This document shows, in pieces, positions 1 to 7,238 of a stretch of DNA of 42,727 nucleotides; within the stretch, counting starts at the first letter, position 1; every line of letters starts with the position of its first letter. The DNA is taken from NCBI GenBank assembly GCA_023388635.1, contig JAEWFW010000023.1, forward strand, positions 1-42,727. Direction: 5' to 3'. Origin of the DNA: Bacillota bacterium. GTDB taxonomy: Bacteria > Bacillota > Bacilli > Desulfuribacillales > Desulfuribacillaceae. Below the pieces are notes generated by a model. That model was not told the origin of the DNA and did no database searches. It saw only the letters and a program-made list of their open reading frames with translations. A program made the position numbers and the translations under genes.

Positions 1-142
1 TATAGCACGAAGGTTAGTGGTTGTTCCCAAGGGTGTCACTGATTCATCTGAACAATAAAGTATAAATTATCAAGGAACGTTCGGGTAGGTCTCACGACCT
101 TAACCCTATATTTATCTTACAAGGGGGTGTATTGTTGCAAGG
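1..142. other. Left-edge noncoding segment with a hairpin
   Basis: No gene is visible here. Positions 83-106 form a hairpin: GGGT and AGGTC pair with GACCT and ACCC, with loop TCAC and a two-base bulge. No T-run follows on either strand, so it does not look like a standard terminator. It lies just past the stop of the minus-strand SLH gene. It could be the end of a neighbouring mobile element or a structured 3' UTR, and the window edge prevents a choice. Confidence 0.3.
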
Positions 143-1168
143 TCATTTAACACTAAAAGTTACTTCCACACTGCCGCTTCCAAGCGCATTTGCCAATCCG
201 GTCACATCTTCAATGTAGCCGAGCCTAGTATAGCTGTACGAAGAGAAGAAATCTTTATAGAACAGCACCAGACAGTCATTGCCATACAGCATAAAATCGC
301 CTGTCTTGATTTGCCCCGGACGCTCAGAATTGGTGGGCAAGGTATTTGACAAAAAGTAATATTTTTCGTTGCCGTTTAGTTCTCCCATATTGACAGTCAT
401 CGGTAGCTGCCGTGTCAAAGCCCGTGTAGATTCATTATCATACAGCTTAGCAGCAAAGGTACGGTTTCCAACAGTCATAATAAGATCAATCATAGGATTC
501 TCAGCCTCATTATCAGGTGCAGTTGTGGAGTCAGAATCATCAGCACTTTCAGTTTCTAGGCTCAAATATCGATATAATATGGCGGCAATTTCAGCGCGGG
601 TAACTTCTCCTTTGGGGTCAAAAAGGTTATTTGCCTTGCCACTCACAACACCGTTCTCCTGTGCCCAATCGACTGCTTTAACAGCAAAGGCTGGGAGCCT
701 GCTCTCATCCGCAAAATCAGCGGGCGCTTCCCGCACATCCGGGCTTCCTGCGTATCGCCAAAGAATCGTGGCAGCCTGCTCACGGGTCACCGGATCATTG
801 ATGCCAAAATTGCCGTTACCATAGCCGCTGACAATCCCGTTATTCACCGCCCACGATATTGCATTGCTATACCATGCGTTCTCCTCGGTATCTGAAAAGG
901 AAATATTATTCGTAACTTCCGGAGCGCCGGTTTGCCTATAGAGAATTGTTACAAGCATAGTACGAGTTGTCACCTGATTGGGAGAAAAAGTAGTGGAACT
1001 CGTGCCGCTCATCAATCCATGATCCCGACAATATGCAACTGCCTCCGCATACCATGCATCTAAGGAAACATCAGAAAAGCCGGTGTCGCTTGCAACCGCA
1101 AAAGCTGGGACACAGAAAGTAAACAGAAAGCAGCTTACAACAAAGACGGTCAAAATCCGCTTACACAT
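143..1168 (-). CDS. SLH-domain surface protein with C-terminal cyclophilin-like domain
   Basis: This is a 341-residue exported protein. A signal peptide (CKR start, hydrophobic core, likely cut after AFA near residue 25) is followed by three S-layer homology repeats at about residues 28-72, 88-138 and 150-200, recognisable from FSDVSLDAWY, FSDTEENAWY and the repeated 'VSG..N..F.P...VTR' pattern. An acidic Ser/Thr linker leads to a domain of about 110 residues (229-341) resembling the cyclophilin-like fold family, with MGELNGNEKYYF and YSYTRLGYIED. SLH repeats usually bind pyruvylated cell-wall or outer-envelope polymers, so the last domain is displayed on the surface. The same domain ends the next gene, which suggests a local duplication. 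The substrate is unknown and isomerase activity is not implied. The ATG start follows a GAAAGGA ribosome site at a rather long spacing. Confidence 0.85.
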   Translation of the reverse strand: MCKRILTVFVVSCFLFTFCVPAFAVASDTGFSDVSLDAWYAEAVAYCRDHGLMSGTSSTTFSPNQVTTRTMLVTILYRQTGAPEVTNNISFSDTEENAWYSNAISWAVNNGIVSGYGNGNFGINDPVTREQAATILWRYAGSPDVREAPADFADESRLPAFAVKAVDWAQENGVVSGKANNLFDPKGEVTRAEIAAILYRYLSLETESADDSDSTTAPDNEAENPMIDLIMTVGNRTFAAKLYDNESTRALTRQLPMTVNMGELNGNEKYYFLSNTLPTNSERPGQIKTGDFMLYGNDCLVLFYKDFFSSYSYTRLGYIEDVTGLANALGSGSVEVTFSVK

Positions 1169-1236
1169 ATTATGAAATCATTCCTTTCTTCGTAAAAATC
1201 ATTTCTTCAAAAATCATTTTTTCACAGAAATTATAT

Positions 1237-1869
1237 TCAATTATCAATGCTAAAAGTCACTTGTACACTTCCGCTGCCAAGAGCTTCTGCCAATCCTGCC
1301 GGGTCCTCAATATATCCGAGGCGAGTATAGCTGTAAGAAGTGGAAAAACTTTCATAAAACAGCACAAGGCAGTCGGAACCATAAAGCATCAAATCCCCGG
1401 CTTTAATGTTGCCTACTCGCTGACTGTCAGAAGGAAAGCGTTCTGGGAAAAAGTAAAATTTCTCATTGCCATTCAGCTCCCCCATATCTATTGTTAGCGG
1501 GAGTTTTTCTAACAGTGTCCGTGCCGAATCATTGTCCTGTAGAATTGCTGTAAAATTTTTGCTGCCAACTTGAATATTTATAGCAGGGATTGCGTCGTTC
1601 CCTTTTTGCGTATTTTCTGCAGATGGCGTATCTTCAGATGACGTATCTTTTGTAGACGGCGCATCTTCCGCATACTGCGTATCCTCTACAGATGGCGTCT
1701 CTTGTTGCGTTATTTCGCCCGGTATATCTGATTCTTCTGCCGAAATGGATGGGTCAGATACGTTGGCAGGTGGTTTCGATGTTTCCGGATTGGGTGAGGA
1801 ATTATCGAGACAACCTACCAAAGCAATCATACATACGATTGACAGCCATACAACCATGATTTTTTTCAT
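1237..1869 (-). CDS. Lipoprotein with acidic repeat linker and cyclophilin-like domain
   Basis: This 210-residue protein has a lipoprotein signal with lipobox ALVGC (Cys at about residue 20). A low-complexity linker of about 75 residues rich in Ser, Thr, Glu, Asp and Pro follows, then a cyclophilin-like domain (about 98-210) clearly homologous to the end of the adjacent SLH protein: MGELNGNEK, YGSDCLVLFY and YSYTRLGYIED are nearly identical. It should be anchored by lipid at the membrane surface, with the linker acting as a spacer. An AGAGGTG ribosome site precedes the ATG. It is co-directional with the SLH gene with a gap of about 70 bases, so the two may be co-transcribed. The ligand or enzymatic role is unknown. 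Confidence 0.83.
   Translation of the reverse strand: MKKIMVVWLSIVCMIALVGCLDNSSPNPETSKPPANVSDPSISAEESDIPGEITQQETPSVEDTQYAEDAPSTKDTSSEDTPSAENTQKGNDAIPAINIQVGSKNFTAILQDNDSARTLLEKLPLTIDMGELNGNEKFYFFPERFPSDSQRVGNIKAGDLMLYGSDCLVLFYESFSTSYSYTRLGYIEDPAGLAEALGSGSVQVTFSIDN
1622..1708. repeat. Five degenerate 18-bp tandem units in the lipoprotein linker
   Basis: The linker is encoded by about five head-to-tail units, the first of 15 bp and the others 18 bp, beginning at 1622, 1637, 1655, 1673 and 1691. Each resembles GATGGCGTATCTTCAGCA on the plus strand. They encode repeated E-D-T-P/Q-S peptides. Expansion by slippage probably set the spacer length, and the number of units may vary between strains. 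Confidence 0.7.
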
Positions 1870-1891
1870 CGTATTTCACCTCTTCCATAAG

Positions 1892-2431
1892 CTAAAGTGC
1901 CTTGCCCATCTCATAGGCTTTCCTCAGTGCAGAATTCTCTTTAATATCCCCGACGTCGCCTACACCACCGGCACGGACAACGCCTTTCATACTCGCTTTC
2001 TCAAAGCAATCTATCCAGCCCTGCAAGCCCTTGACTGCACCGTCCATGGCACTTTCCTCTTATTCCGCCGCAGCTGCCAGCAAATAGATGTCACGGAAAG
2101 CATAGTCGGAAGGATACAGCGGATTGGAGCGGTCTAACATGGTTTTCATCTGTCCGCTCATTTCGTAAAAATAAATCGGTGTCGCAAAGGCAATCACCTC
2201 GGCGGTCAGCATTTTCTGTGCGATTACATCGGCATCGTCATGAATGACGCAACGCCCTGTCTTCTGACAAGCCAGACAACCGCGGCAAAAGCCAATAGTT
2301 TTGTCACGCAGGTAAATGGTTTCTGCACAGTGTCCCGCTTCTTGGGCTCCTTTTGCAAATTCGTTTGCCAAAATTTCAGAATTACCGCCCTTACGAGGGC
2401 TGGTGGAAATAATCAAAACTTTTCTACTCAT
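1892..2431 (-). pseudogene. Flavodoxin-like NAD(P)H oxidoreductase gene with in-frame stop
   Basis: The 5' part (2431 to 2063) encodes an FMN-reductase / iron-sulfur-flavoprotein type protein with the phosphate-binding loop TSPRKGGNS and a Cys cluster CRGCLACQKTGRC. Translation stops at TAA (2060-2062) after 123 residues, ending LLAAAAE. The same frame continues after the stop with EESAMDGAVKGLQGWIDC and runs to YEMGKAL and a TAG at 1892-1894, giving the usual length of about 179 residues. One base (TAA from GAA or similar) therefore separates this from an intact gene. It may be a true nonsense mutation, strain-specific inactivation or a sequencing error. The truncated product would lose the last third of the flavodoxin fold. 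The start overlaps the acetyltransferase stop by four bases, so the two are translationally coupled. Confidence 0.8.
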
Positions 2432-3015
2432 AGAGGTCCCTCCTTAGAGCTGTCAATTTTCTTGATAAACTTAGCTGGGACACCGCCTACAATGGTGTTT
2501 GCCAAAACATCTTTAGTTACGACTGCACCAGCGGCTATAATGGCTTCATCCCCTATTATGACACCAGGAAGGATCGTTGCATTGGAGCCAATCCACACAT
2601 TCTTTCCGATCACAATCGGCGCTGGATGCATGGTGCCTCGTTTCTCTGGTGCAGCGTCATGGTTGAGGGTAGCCATCACCACATTATGTCCGATCAATGC
2701 GCTGTCCCCAATTGTAATACCGCCTTGATCTTGGAATTTGCAGCCAGAATTGATGAATACATCTTTCCCTATGGTAATATTTTTGCCGCAGTCTGTGTAG
2801 AAAGGTGGAAACATAGTAAAAGATTCATCCATTGGTTTCCCCATAAGCTTTTCCATTAAAGTTCTGATTTCCTCCGGCGTATGATAGGTATTGTTTAACT
2901 CCATCGTAATCCGCAAAGCCTCCTGGCTTACCTCATGCATAAAGAGGTGGGCTTCCGATCCGCCAGTGACCGGAAGTCCACGATTTAAATGGTCTAAAAA
3001 TTCGTTCAGATTCAT
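2428..3015 (-). CDS. Maltose/galactoside O-acetyltransferase family protein
   Basis: This is a left-handed beta-helix hexapeptide acetyltransferase of the Maa/LacA/NodL group, about 195 residues, close to the family norm. An N-terminal mac domain (about 1-60) is followed by hexapeptide repeats. The conserved acceptor-site region NHDAAPEKRG contains the catalytic His. The family moves acetyl from acetyl-CoA to sugars. The start chosen is the inner ATG at 3015 because AGGAAGGAG lies about nine bases upstream; an ATG nine codons earlier lacks such a site. It is first in a two-gene operon with the flavodoxin gene and divergent from a LysR regulator that probably controls it. Confidence 0.85.
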   Translation of the reverse strand: MNLNEFLDHLNRGLPVTGGSEAHLFMHEVSQEALRITMELNNTYHTPEEIRTLMEKLMGKPMDESFTMFPPFYTDCGKNITIGKDVFINSGCKFQDQGGITIGDSALIGHNVVMATLNHDAAPEKRGTMHPAPIVIGKNVWIGSNATILPGVIIGDEAIIAAGAVVTKDVLANTIVGGVPAKFIKKIDSSKEGPL

Positions 3016-3153
3016 TTGATATACACTCCTTCCTCGCTGCAAATCAGCGATATGATTTTTTGAAAACTTCTACACAAACGTACTTGCCATTAAATATTAC
3101 AAGTATGGTCTTTTTTGCTATTTATTTATCGCTCTCTCTGTTTTTTCACTTTT

Positions 3154-3182
3154 ATTATATGGCGGAAGAAAATCAATAGCAA
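3154..3182 (-). promoter_or_regulatory. Sigma-A-type promoter for the acetyltransferase operon
   Basis: Read on the minus strand, TTGCTA (3177-3182) and TATAAT (3154-3159) are separated by 17 bases. The -10 box is perfect and the -35 box matches four of six positions. Transcription would start near 3147 and run into the acetyltransferase gene. Confidence 0.6.
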
Positions 3183-3209
3183 ATACCTATAAAGAATACT
3201 TACCCATAG

Positions 3210-3238
3210 TTTACAAGAATGGAACAAGAGGCTATACT
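3210..3238 (+). promoter_or_regulatory. Sigma-A-type promoter for the LysR gene
   Basis: TTTACA (3210-3215) and TATACT (3233-3238) are separated by 17 bases, about 30 bases before the LysR start codon. The -35 boxes of this promoter and of its divergent partner lie only about 27 bases apart, the usual arrangement for a LysR-type regulator that binds between them and controls both directions. Confidence 0.65.
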
Positions 3239-3268
3239 ATCACTAAGAACTATTGGAAGGTGTATACT

Positions 3269-4168
3269 ATGGAACTTAGAGTTTTACGATATTTTCTGAC
3301 GGTTGCAAGAGAAGAAAGTATCACGGGAGCGGCGAAAGTGCTTCATGTAACTCAGCCTACTCTTTCCAAGCAACTCATGGATTTGGAGCAGAAGTTAGGA
3401 CAAACATTGCTCATTCGCGGAAATAGAAAAATTACCTTAACAGAAGAGGGCATGCTGCTTCGTAAACGGGCGCAGGAGATCCTTGATTTGGTAGACAAAA
3501 CCGAAGCAGAACTCCATCAAACGGATGAAGTGATTAGCGGAGATATTTATATCGGTGGTGGTGAAACGGATGCCATGCGTCTCATTGCCAAAGTAGTAAA
3601 AAAACTTCAACAAGACTATCCCCACATACAGTATCATCTTTTCAGTGGTAACGCCGATGATGTAACAGAGCGTTTGGATAAAGGGCTCTTGGATTTTGGC
3701 ATCTTAATTGAACCGGCAGACATCCAAAAATATGACTATCTTCGTCTTCCGGCAACAGATACTTGGGGGTTGCTAATGAGAAAGGATAGTCCATTGGCTG
3801 TGAAAAAAAATATTAGTCCAGAGGATTTGTTGGATATACCTCTGCTTTGTTCTAAGCAGACCCTTGTAAGAAATGAAATATCAGGATGGCTTCAGGACGA
3901 CTATGAAAAACTAAACATCGTGGCAACCTATAACCTAATTTATAATGCCTCGCTCATGGTAGAGGAAGGGATTGGATACGCACTGTGTCTGGATAAGCTG
4001 GTAAACACAACCGGCTTCAGCCCCCTCTGTTTTAAGCCTTTGAATCCAGGATTAGAAGCAAGGCTGGATATTGTGTGGAAGAAATATCCGGTTTTTTCCA
4101 AGGCAGCAGAAAAATTTTTGGAGAAATTGCAAGAAGAAGTGAGCTCTTCTATGGTTATGAGCACGTAG
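3269..4168 (+). CDS. LysR-family transcriptional regulator
   Basis: This is a full-length LysR regulator of about 299 residues. The N-terminal winged helix-turn-helix (about 1-60) is recognisable from MELRVLRYFLTVAREES, the recognition helix region HVTQPTLSKQL and LEQKLG. The C-terminal periplasmic-binding-protein-like effector domain spans about 90-295. The ATG at 3269 is chosen because GGAAGG lies eight bases upstream; an in-frame GTG three codons earlier overlaps that site. It is divergent from the acetyltransferase/flavodoxin operon, so it most likely regulates that operon and itself. The effector cannot be read from the sequence. Confidence 0.9.
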   Translation: MELRVLRYFLTVAREESITGAAKVLHVTQPTLSKQLMDLEQKLGQTLLIRGNRKITLTEEGMLLRKRAQEILDLVDKTEAELHQTDEVISGDIYIGGGETDAMRLIAKVVKKLQQDYPHIQYHLFSGNADDVTERLDKGLLDFGILIEPADIQKYDYLRLPATDTWGLLMRKDSPLAVKKNISPEDLLDIPLLCSKQTLVRNEISGWLQDDYEKLNIVATYNLIYNASLMVEEGIGYALCLDKLVNTTGFSPLCFKPLNPGLEARLDIVWKKYPVFSKAAEKFLEKLQEEVSSSMVMST

Positions 4169-4486
4169 CATTTAACTCCATGCTACAAGACCGTGAACTC
4201 GATGCAGCTATCCGGGACAATACAACTACCACTTAGCAAACTAATTGACCACGAACTTATCGCCGATATCACTCGATAGCGGATGAAGTGGAAGGTAAGA
4301 AATAACTCAAGCACTGTTGGCTGATTTTTCATGCCTGAACAGTGCTTTTATTCGTTTCTAGACTATAGAAATTATCCTCACTCTTTATCTCTAAAGCAGC
4401 TCTATAAAACTATCATTCTACTATGACATATATGCAAACTGTAAAATATATGGTACATTATTTTTAATAGAAAAATGGAAAAATGC
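4169..4486. other. Noncoding stretch after the LysR gene
   Basis: No convincing gene is present. A seven-base-pair hairpin (GTAGCAT 4165-4171 with ATGCTAC 4180-4186) overlaps the LysR stop codon. Short open stretches between 4180 and 4305 read as scraps of protein in changing frames, for example a run ending ADEVEGKK before a stop, and may be gene remains. The segment then holds a terminator (listed separately) and AT-rich DNA leading to the next promoter. Confidence 0.4.
4309..4355 (+). terminator. Rho-independent terminator after the LysR region
   Basis: AAGCACTGTT (4309-4318) pairs perfectly with AACAGTGCTT (4338-4347), a ten-base-pair stem with a 19-base loop, followed by a T-rich TTATTCGTTT tract. 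It lies about 140 bases after the LysR stop and would insulate the downstream cyclic-di-GMP gene. Confidence 0.7.
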
Positions 4487-4492
4487 TATAAT
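4487..4492 (+). promoter_or_regulatory. Extended -10 promoter for the PAS-GGDEF-HD-GYP gene
   Basis: TGC followed by TATAAT (4484-4492) is a perfect extended -10 element. The -35 region is weak (TTAATA at 17 bases). The predicted start near 4499 leaves a 5' leader of about 110 bases before the GTG start codon. Confidence 0.55.
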
Positions 4493-4498
4493 TATGGT

Positions 4499-4610
4499 AT
4501 TAAGTAACTCATTCACCGCTTTCAAAGGCGGGGGCTCTTAACCATCGGACAAATTGCTAGAGACAGCAGTTATGCTAGAATTATTAAAACATTAAGGGTG
4601 GTGAGTAGTC
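4499..4610 (+). promoter_or_regulatory. Long, possibly structured 5' leader (unassigned)
   Basis: The leader holds a CCGC/GCGG hairpin around 4513-4531 followed by a G-run, then TTGCTAGAGACAGCAG with a second TGCTAGA copy, and ends in the AGGGTGG ribosome site. Length, position before a cyclic-di-GMP enzyme and local stem potential suggest regulatory RNA. It lacks the conserved GCAAACC and ACGCAAAGC blocks of the cyclic-di-GMP-I riboswitch, and I cannot assign it to a known class. Confidence 0.35.
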
Positions 4611-7166
4611 GTGTGTAAACATGATATCCCGAATAAGCTGTCTGATCCCTTGTTGGGCATAGGATATTTACAATTGTTGATGAACGAGCAGGGAGAAGTG
4701 GAGGATTATCTATTTTTAAATATCAACTCCGCTCTTGAGGTGCTGTCGGGTTGGAGTAAAACAGACCTAGAGGGAAAAAAAGCTTCCAAAGTACTCGCAT
4801 CGACACCGCATGGATGGGAATATTGGTTTGCTTTCTATACTAATGCTATGCGTTTAGGCAAAACTCAGGAAATCATTTTATGGCTGGAAGAATTTCAGTA
4901 TTACTTAACTATTAGCGCAGTTCCAATTGACAAAACAAATCTTGTAATCTTGACGCGAAAATCGAATGAAGAAGCTATCATGTCGGCTCCAAATGAAGAA
5001 GCTGCTGAGGTTCTTAGTGCGGTGGAAACTGCATTCAACAGCAATCAGAACGCAGTCAGTTTATTAGAATACAACGATGGCAAATACCGCTATGTCCGAA
5101 ACAATGCGGTACATCAGCGGATTACCGGATTCGAGAATGTCATGGGGCAGGATCTGTTTGAACTTGTGGGCGAAGACGTTGGAAAAGTACTTCAAACACA
5201 TTACGAAAAAAGTGTCAACACCGGTCAGTTGGTCAACTACGAACAAGAATTTGACTTCGCGTCAGGTCGACGAGTCTGGCAGACAGAGGTCACCCCTATT
5301 TTCAGTAAAGGCGGAGTTCCGTATCTGCTGTTATTCAGCAAAGATATATCGGAACTGAAAGAAATACAAAAAGAGAATCAACAATTAACTAGTAGACTTC
5401 ACGCCATGTTCAATCAGCACAGTGCTATGCAAATGATTTTCGACCCTGATTCCGGGCAGATTGTAGCTGCTAATCCCGCCGCTTGTCGATTTTATGGTTA
5501 TTCACGGGAAGAATTAGTGAGCATGCAAATTCAGGATATCAACACACTGCCGGTCGATATGGAAAAGGAAAATTTACAAAGTGAACAGACCGGCGGCGCA
5601 TTCTTTTCTTCCCTTCCCCATCGCACGAAAAATGGAGATATGCGCATGCTGGATATCTATTCTTGTACGATTCTGAATGAAGGGCGAAAATTGCGTTATT
5701 CTATTTCATTCGATGTCACAGAACGTGAGACACTCCGGAGTCAACTGATGCAGGAGAAAGAACTTCTACGGACGACCTTACAGTCCATCGGTGACGGCGT
5801 AGTGACGACAGACAACGGCGGTATCATTACTAGCTTGAACAATGTGGGGCAAGAGATAACAGGTTGGGAAAGCAGTGCCGCAATTGGTCGACTCTTTTCT
5901 GATGTGTTTATCCTGAAGAGTGAAGAAACCGGGCTGCCTGTGGAAAATCCTATTCAGCAAGTTCTCGATACCGGTCGAACTGTCGGTCTCGCCAATCATA
6001 CGGAGCTAGTAAACTTCCATGGGCAATCTACCCCGATCGCTGACAGTGCCGCACCGATTAGAACCGAGAACGGGCAATCCCACGGTGTGGTCATGGTATT
6101 CCGTGACGTCAGCATAGAGAAAGAGCATCATCAACAGATTGAGTTCTTAAGCTATCATGATCCGCTGACCGGGCTATACAACCGGCGCTATATTGAGCAG
6201 TCTATGAGCCGTCTTGATCGCGCAGAAAATCTACCGATCGCAGTTGTTATGGGCGATGTCAACGGTTTGAAGCTGACAAACGACGTCTTCGGTCATCAAG
6301 CGGGAGATATATTATTGCAAAGCGTAGCGAATGTGCTCCAAGAAAACTGTAAAGAGGAAGATTTGGTTGCACGTTGGGGCGGTGATGAATTTGTCATATT
6401 TATGCCCCGAACCAGTTTGCGACAGGCAGAAGCGATCATCCAGACTATCCAAAACGCCGATATGCCCGTTCAGGAAAGCGGTCTGGGTCTCAGTCTATCC
6501 TTAGGCTGTGCGGTGAAAGAAACGATAAATTACAACATTCAAGATGCTCTGAAAGAAGCCGAAGAACATATGTATCACCAGAAACTTCTGGATGGTAAAA
6601 GCTATCGAAATGCCATTATCAACACTTTACTCGCTACACTGTATGAAAAAAGCAACGAGACCCAAGAACATTCCAAACGGTTGGAAGAGTACTGCCATGC
6701 CATCGGACGAAAACTTGGACTTTCATCCAAAGAACTAAACGAGCTTTCGCTTCTAGCTCTGCTACATGATATCGGTAAAGGTGGAATTGACCTCAGTATT
6801 TTGCAAAAACCGGGATCACTTACTCAGGAAGAATGGGCAGAGATGAAACGCCATCCTGAAATCGGCTATCGAATTGCCCGTGCAACTCCTGAGCTTCTAT
6901 CGGTAGCTGACCTGATTCTCACCCACCATGAGCGATGGGACGGAAAGGGCTATCCTAACGGTCTCCTAGGAGAGGAGATTCCCCTCGCTTGCCGTATCCT
7001 TGCGGTGACCGACGCCTTTGACGCAATGACCCATGATCGAATCTATCGACATGCCCTAAGTACTGAGGAAGCAATTGTAGAAATCAGCCAAAACTCCGGC
7101 ACGCAGTTTGATCCTACGATTGCAACTATTTTTATTGAAATAATGACAAGCCCTTCAAAAAAATAA
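4611..7166 (+). CDS. Four-PAS GGDEF and HD-GYP cyclic-di-GMP enzyme
   Basis: This 851-residue protein has no clear membrane segment. Four PAS-type sensor domains lie at about residues 10-120, 140-255, 260-378 and 385-500, the third with the motif 'ANPAACRFYGYSREEL'. A GGDEF domain (about 510-665) has an intact GGDEF signature in ARWGGDEFVIF and the upstream LTGLYNRRY motif. An HD-GYP domain (about 675-845) has LHDIGK, HPEIGYRIA and HHERWDGKGYP. It could therefore both make cyclic-di-GMP and degrade it. The RxxD inhibitory site before GGDEF is absent (KEED there). The GTG start is preceded by AGGGTGG about ten bases upstream. Which activity dominates, and what the PAS domains bind, cannot be read from sequence. 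Confidence 0.9.
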   Translation: MCKHDIPNKLSDPLLGIGYLQLLMNEQGEVEDYLFLNINSALEVLSGWSKTDLEGKKASKVLASTPHGWEYWFAFYTNAMRLGKTQEIILWLEEFQYYLTISAVPIDKTNLVILTRKSNEEAIMSAPNEEAAEVLSAVETAFNSNQNAVSLLEYNDGKYRYVRNNAVHQRITGFENVMGQDLFELVGEDVGKVLQTHYEKSVNTGQLVNYEQEFDFASGRRVWQTEVTPIFSKGGVPYLLLFSKDISELKEIQKENQQLTSRLHAMFNQHSAMQMIFDPDSGQIVAANPAACRFYGYSREELVSMQIQDINTLPVDMEKENLQSEQTGGAFFSSLPHRTKNGDMRMLDIYSCTILNEGRKLRYSISFDVTERETLRSQLMQEKELLRTTLQSIGDGVVTTDNGGIITSLNNVGQEITGWESSAAIGRLFSDVFILKSEETGLPVENPIQQVLDTGRTVGLANHTELVNFHGQSTPIADSAAPIRTENGQSHGVVMVFRDVSIEKEHHQQIEFLSYHDPLTGLYNRRYIEQSMSRLDRAENLPIAVVMGDVNGLKLTNDVFGHQAGDILLQSVANVLQENCKEEDLVARWGGDEFVIFMPRTSLRQAEAIIQTIQNADMPVQESGLGLSLSLGCAVKETINYNIQDALKEAEEHMYHQKLLDGKSYRNAIINTLLATLYEKSNETQEHSKRLEEYCHAIGRKLGLSSKELNELSLLALLHDIGKGGIDLSILQKPGSLTQEEWAEMKRHPEIGYRIARATPELLSVADLILTHHERWDGKGYPNGLLGEEIPLACRILAVTDAFDAMTHDRIYRHALSTEEAIVEISQNSGTQFDPTIATIFIEIMTSPSKK

Positions 7167-7190
7167 ATTATATACTACTTTTCGCTAATA

Positions 7191-7234
7191 AACATCAACA
7201 ACTTTCCCGATGTCGGGTGGGCTGTTGATGTTTT
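7191..7234. terminator. Bidirectional terminator between convergent c-di-GMP genes
   Basis: AACATCAACA (7191-7200) pairs with TGTTGATGTT (7223-7232), with A-rich and T-rich flanks on the two sides. It lies between the convergent ends at 7166 and 7239 and can serve both genes. Confidence 0.75.
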
Positions 7235-7238
7235 ACTG

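Noticed and set aside
83..106. Transposon terminal repeat at the left edge
   Set aside because: Only one hairpin is visible, with no transposase, partner repeat or target duplication inside the window.
4180..4305. Small gene after the LysR regulator
   Set aside because: Open stretches are short, change frame and have no ribosome site.
4499..4610. Cyclic-di-GMP-I riboswitch before the GGDEF/HD-GYP gene
   Set aside because: The conserved GCAAACC and ACGCAAAGC blocks and the tetraloop-receptor layout are missing, so only an unassigned leader is reported.
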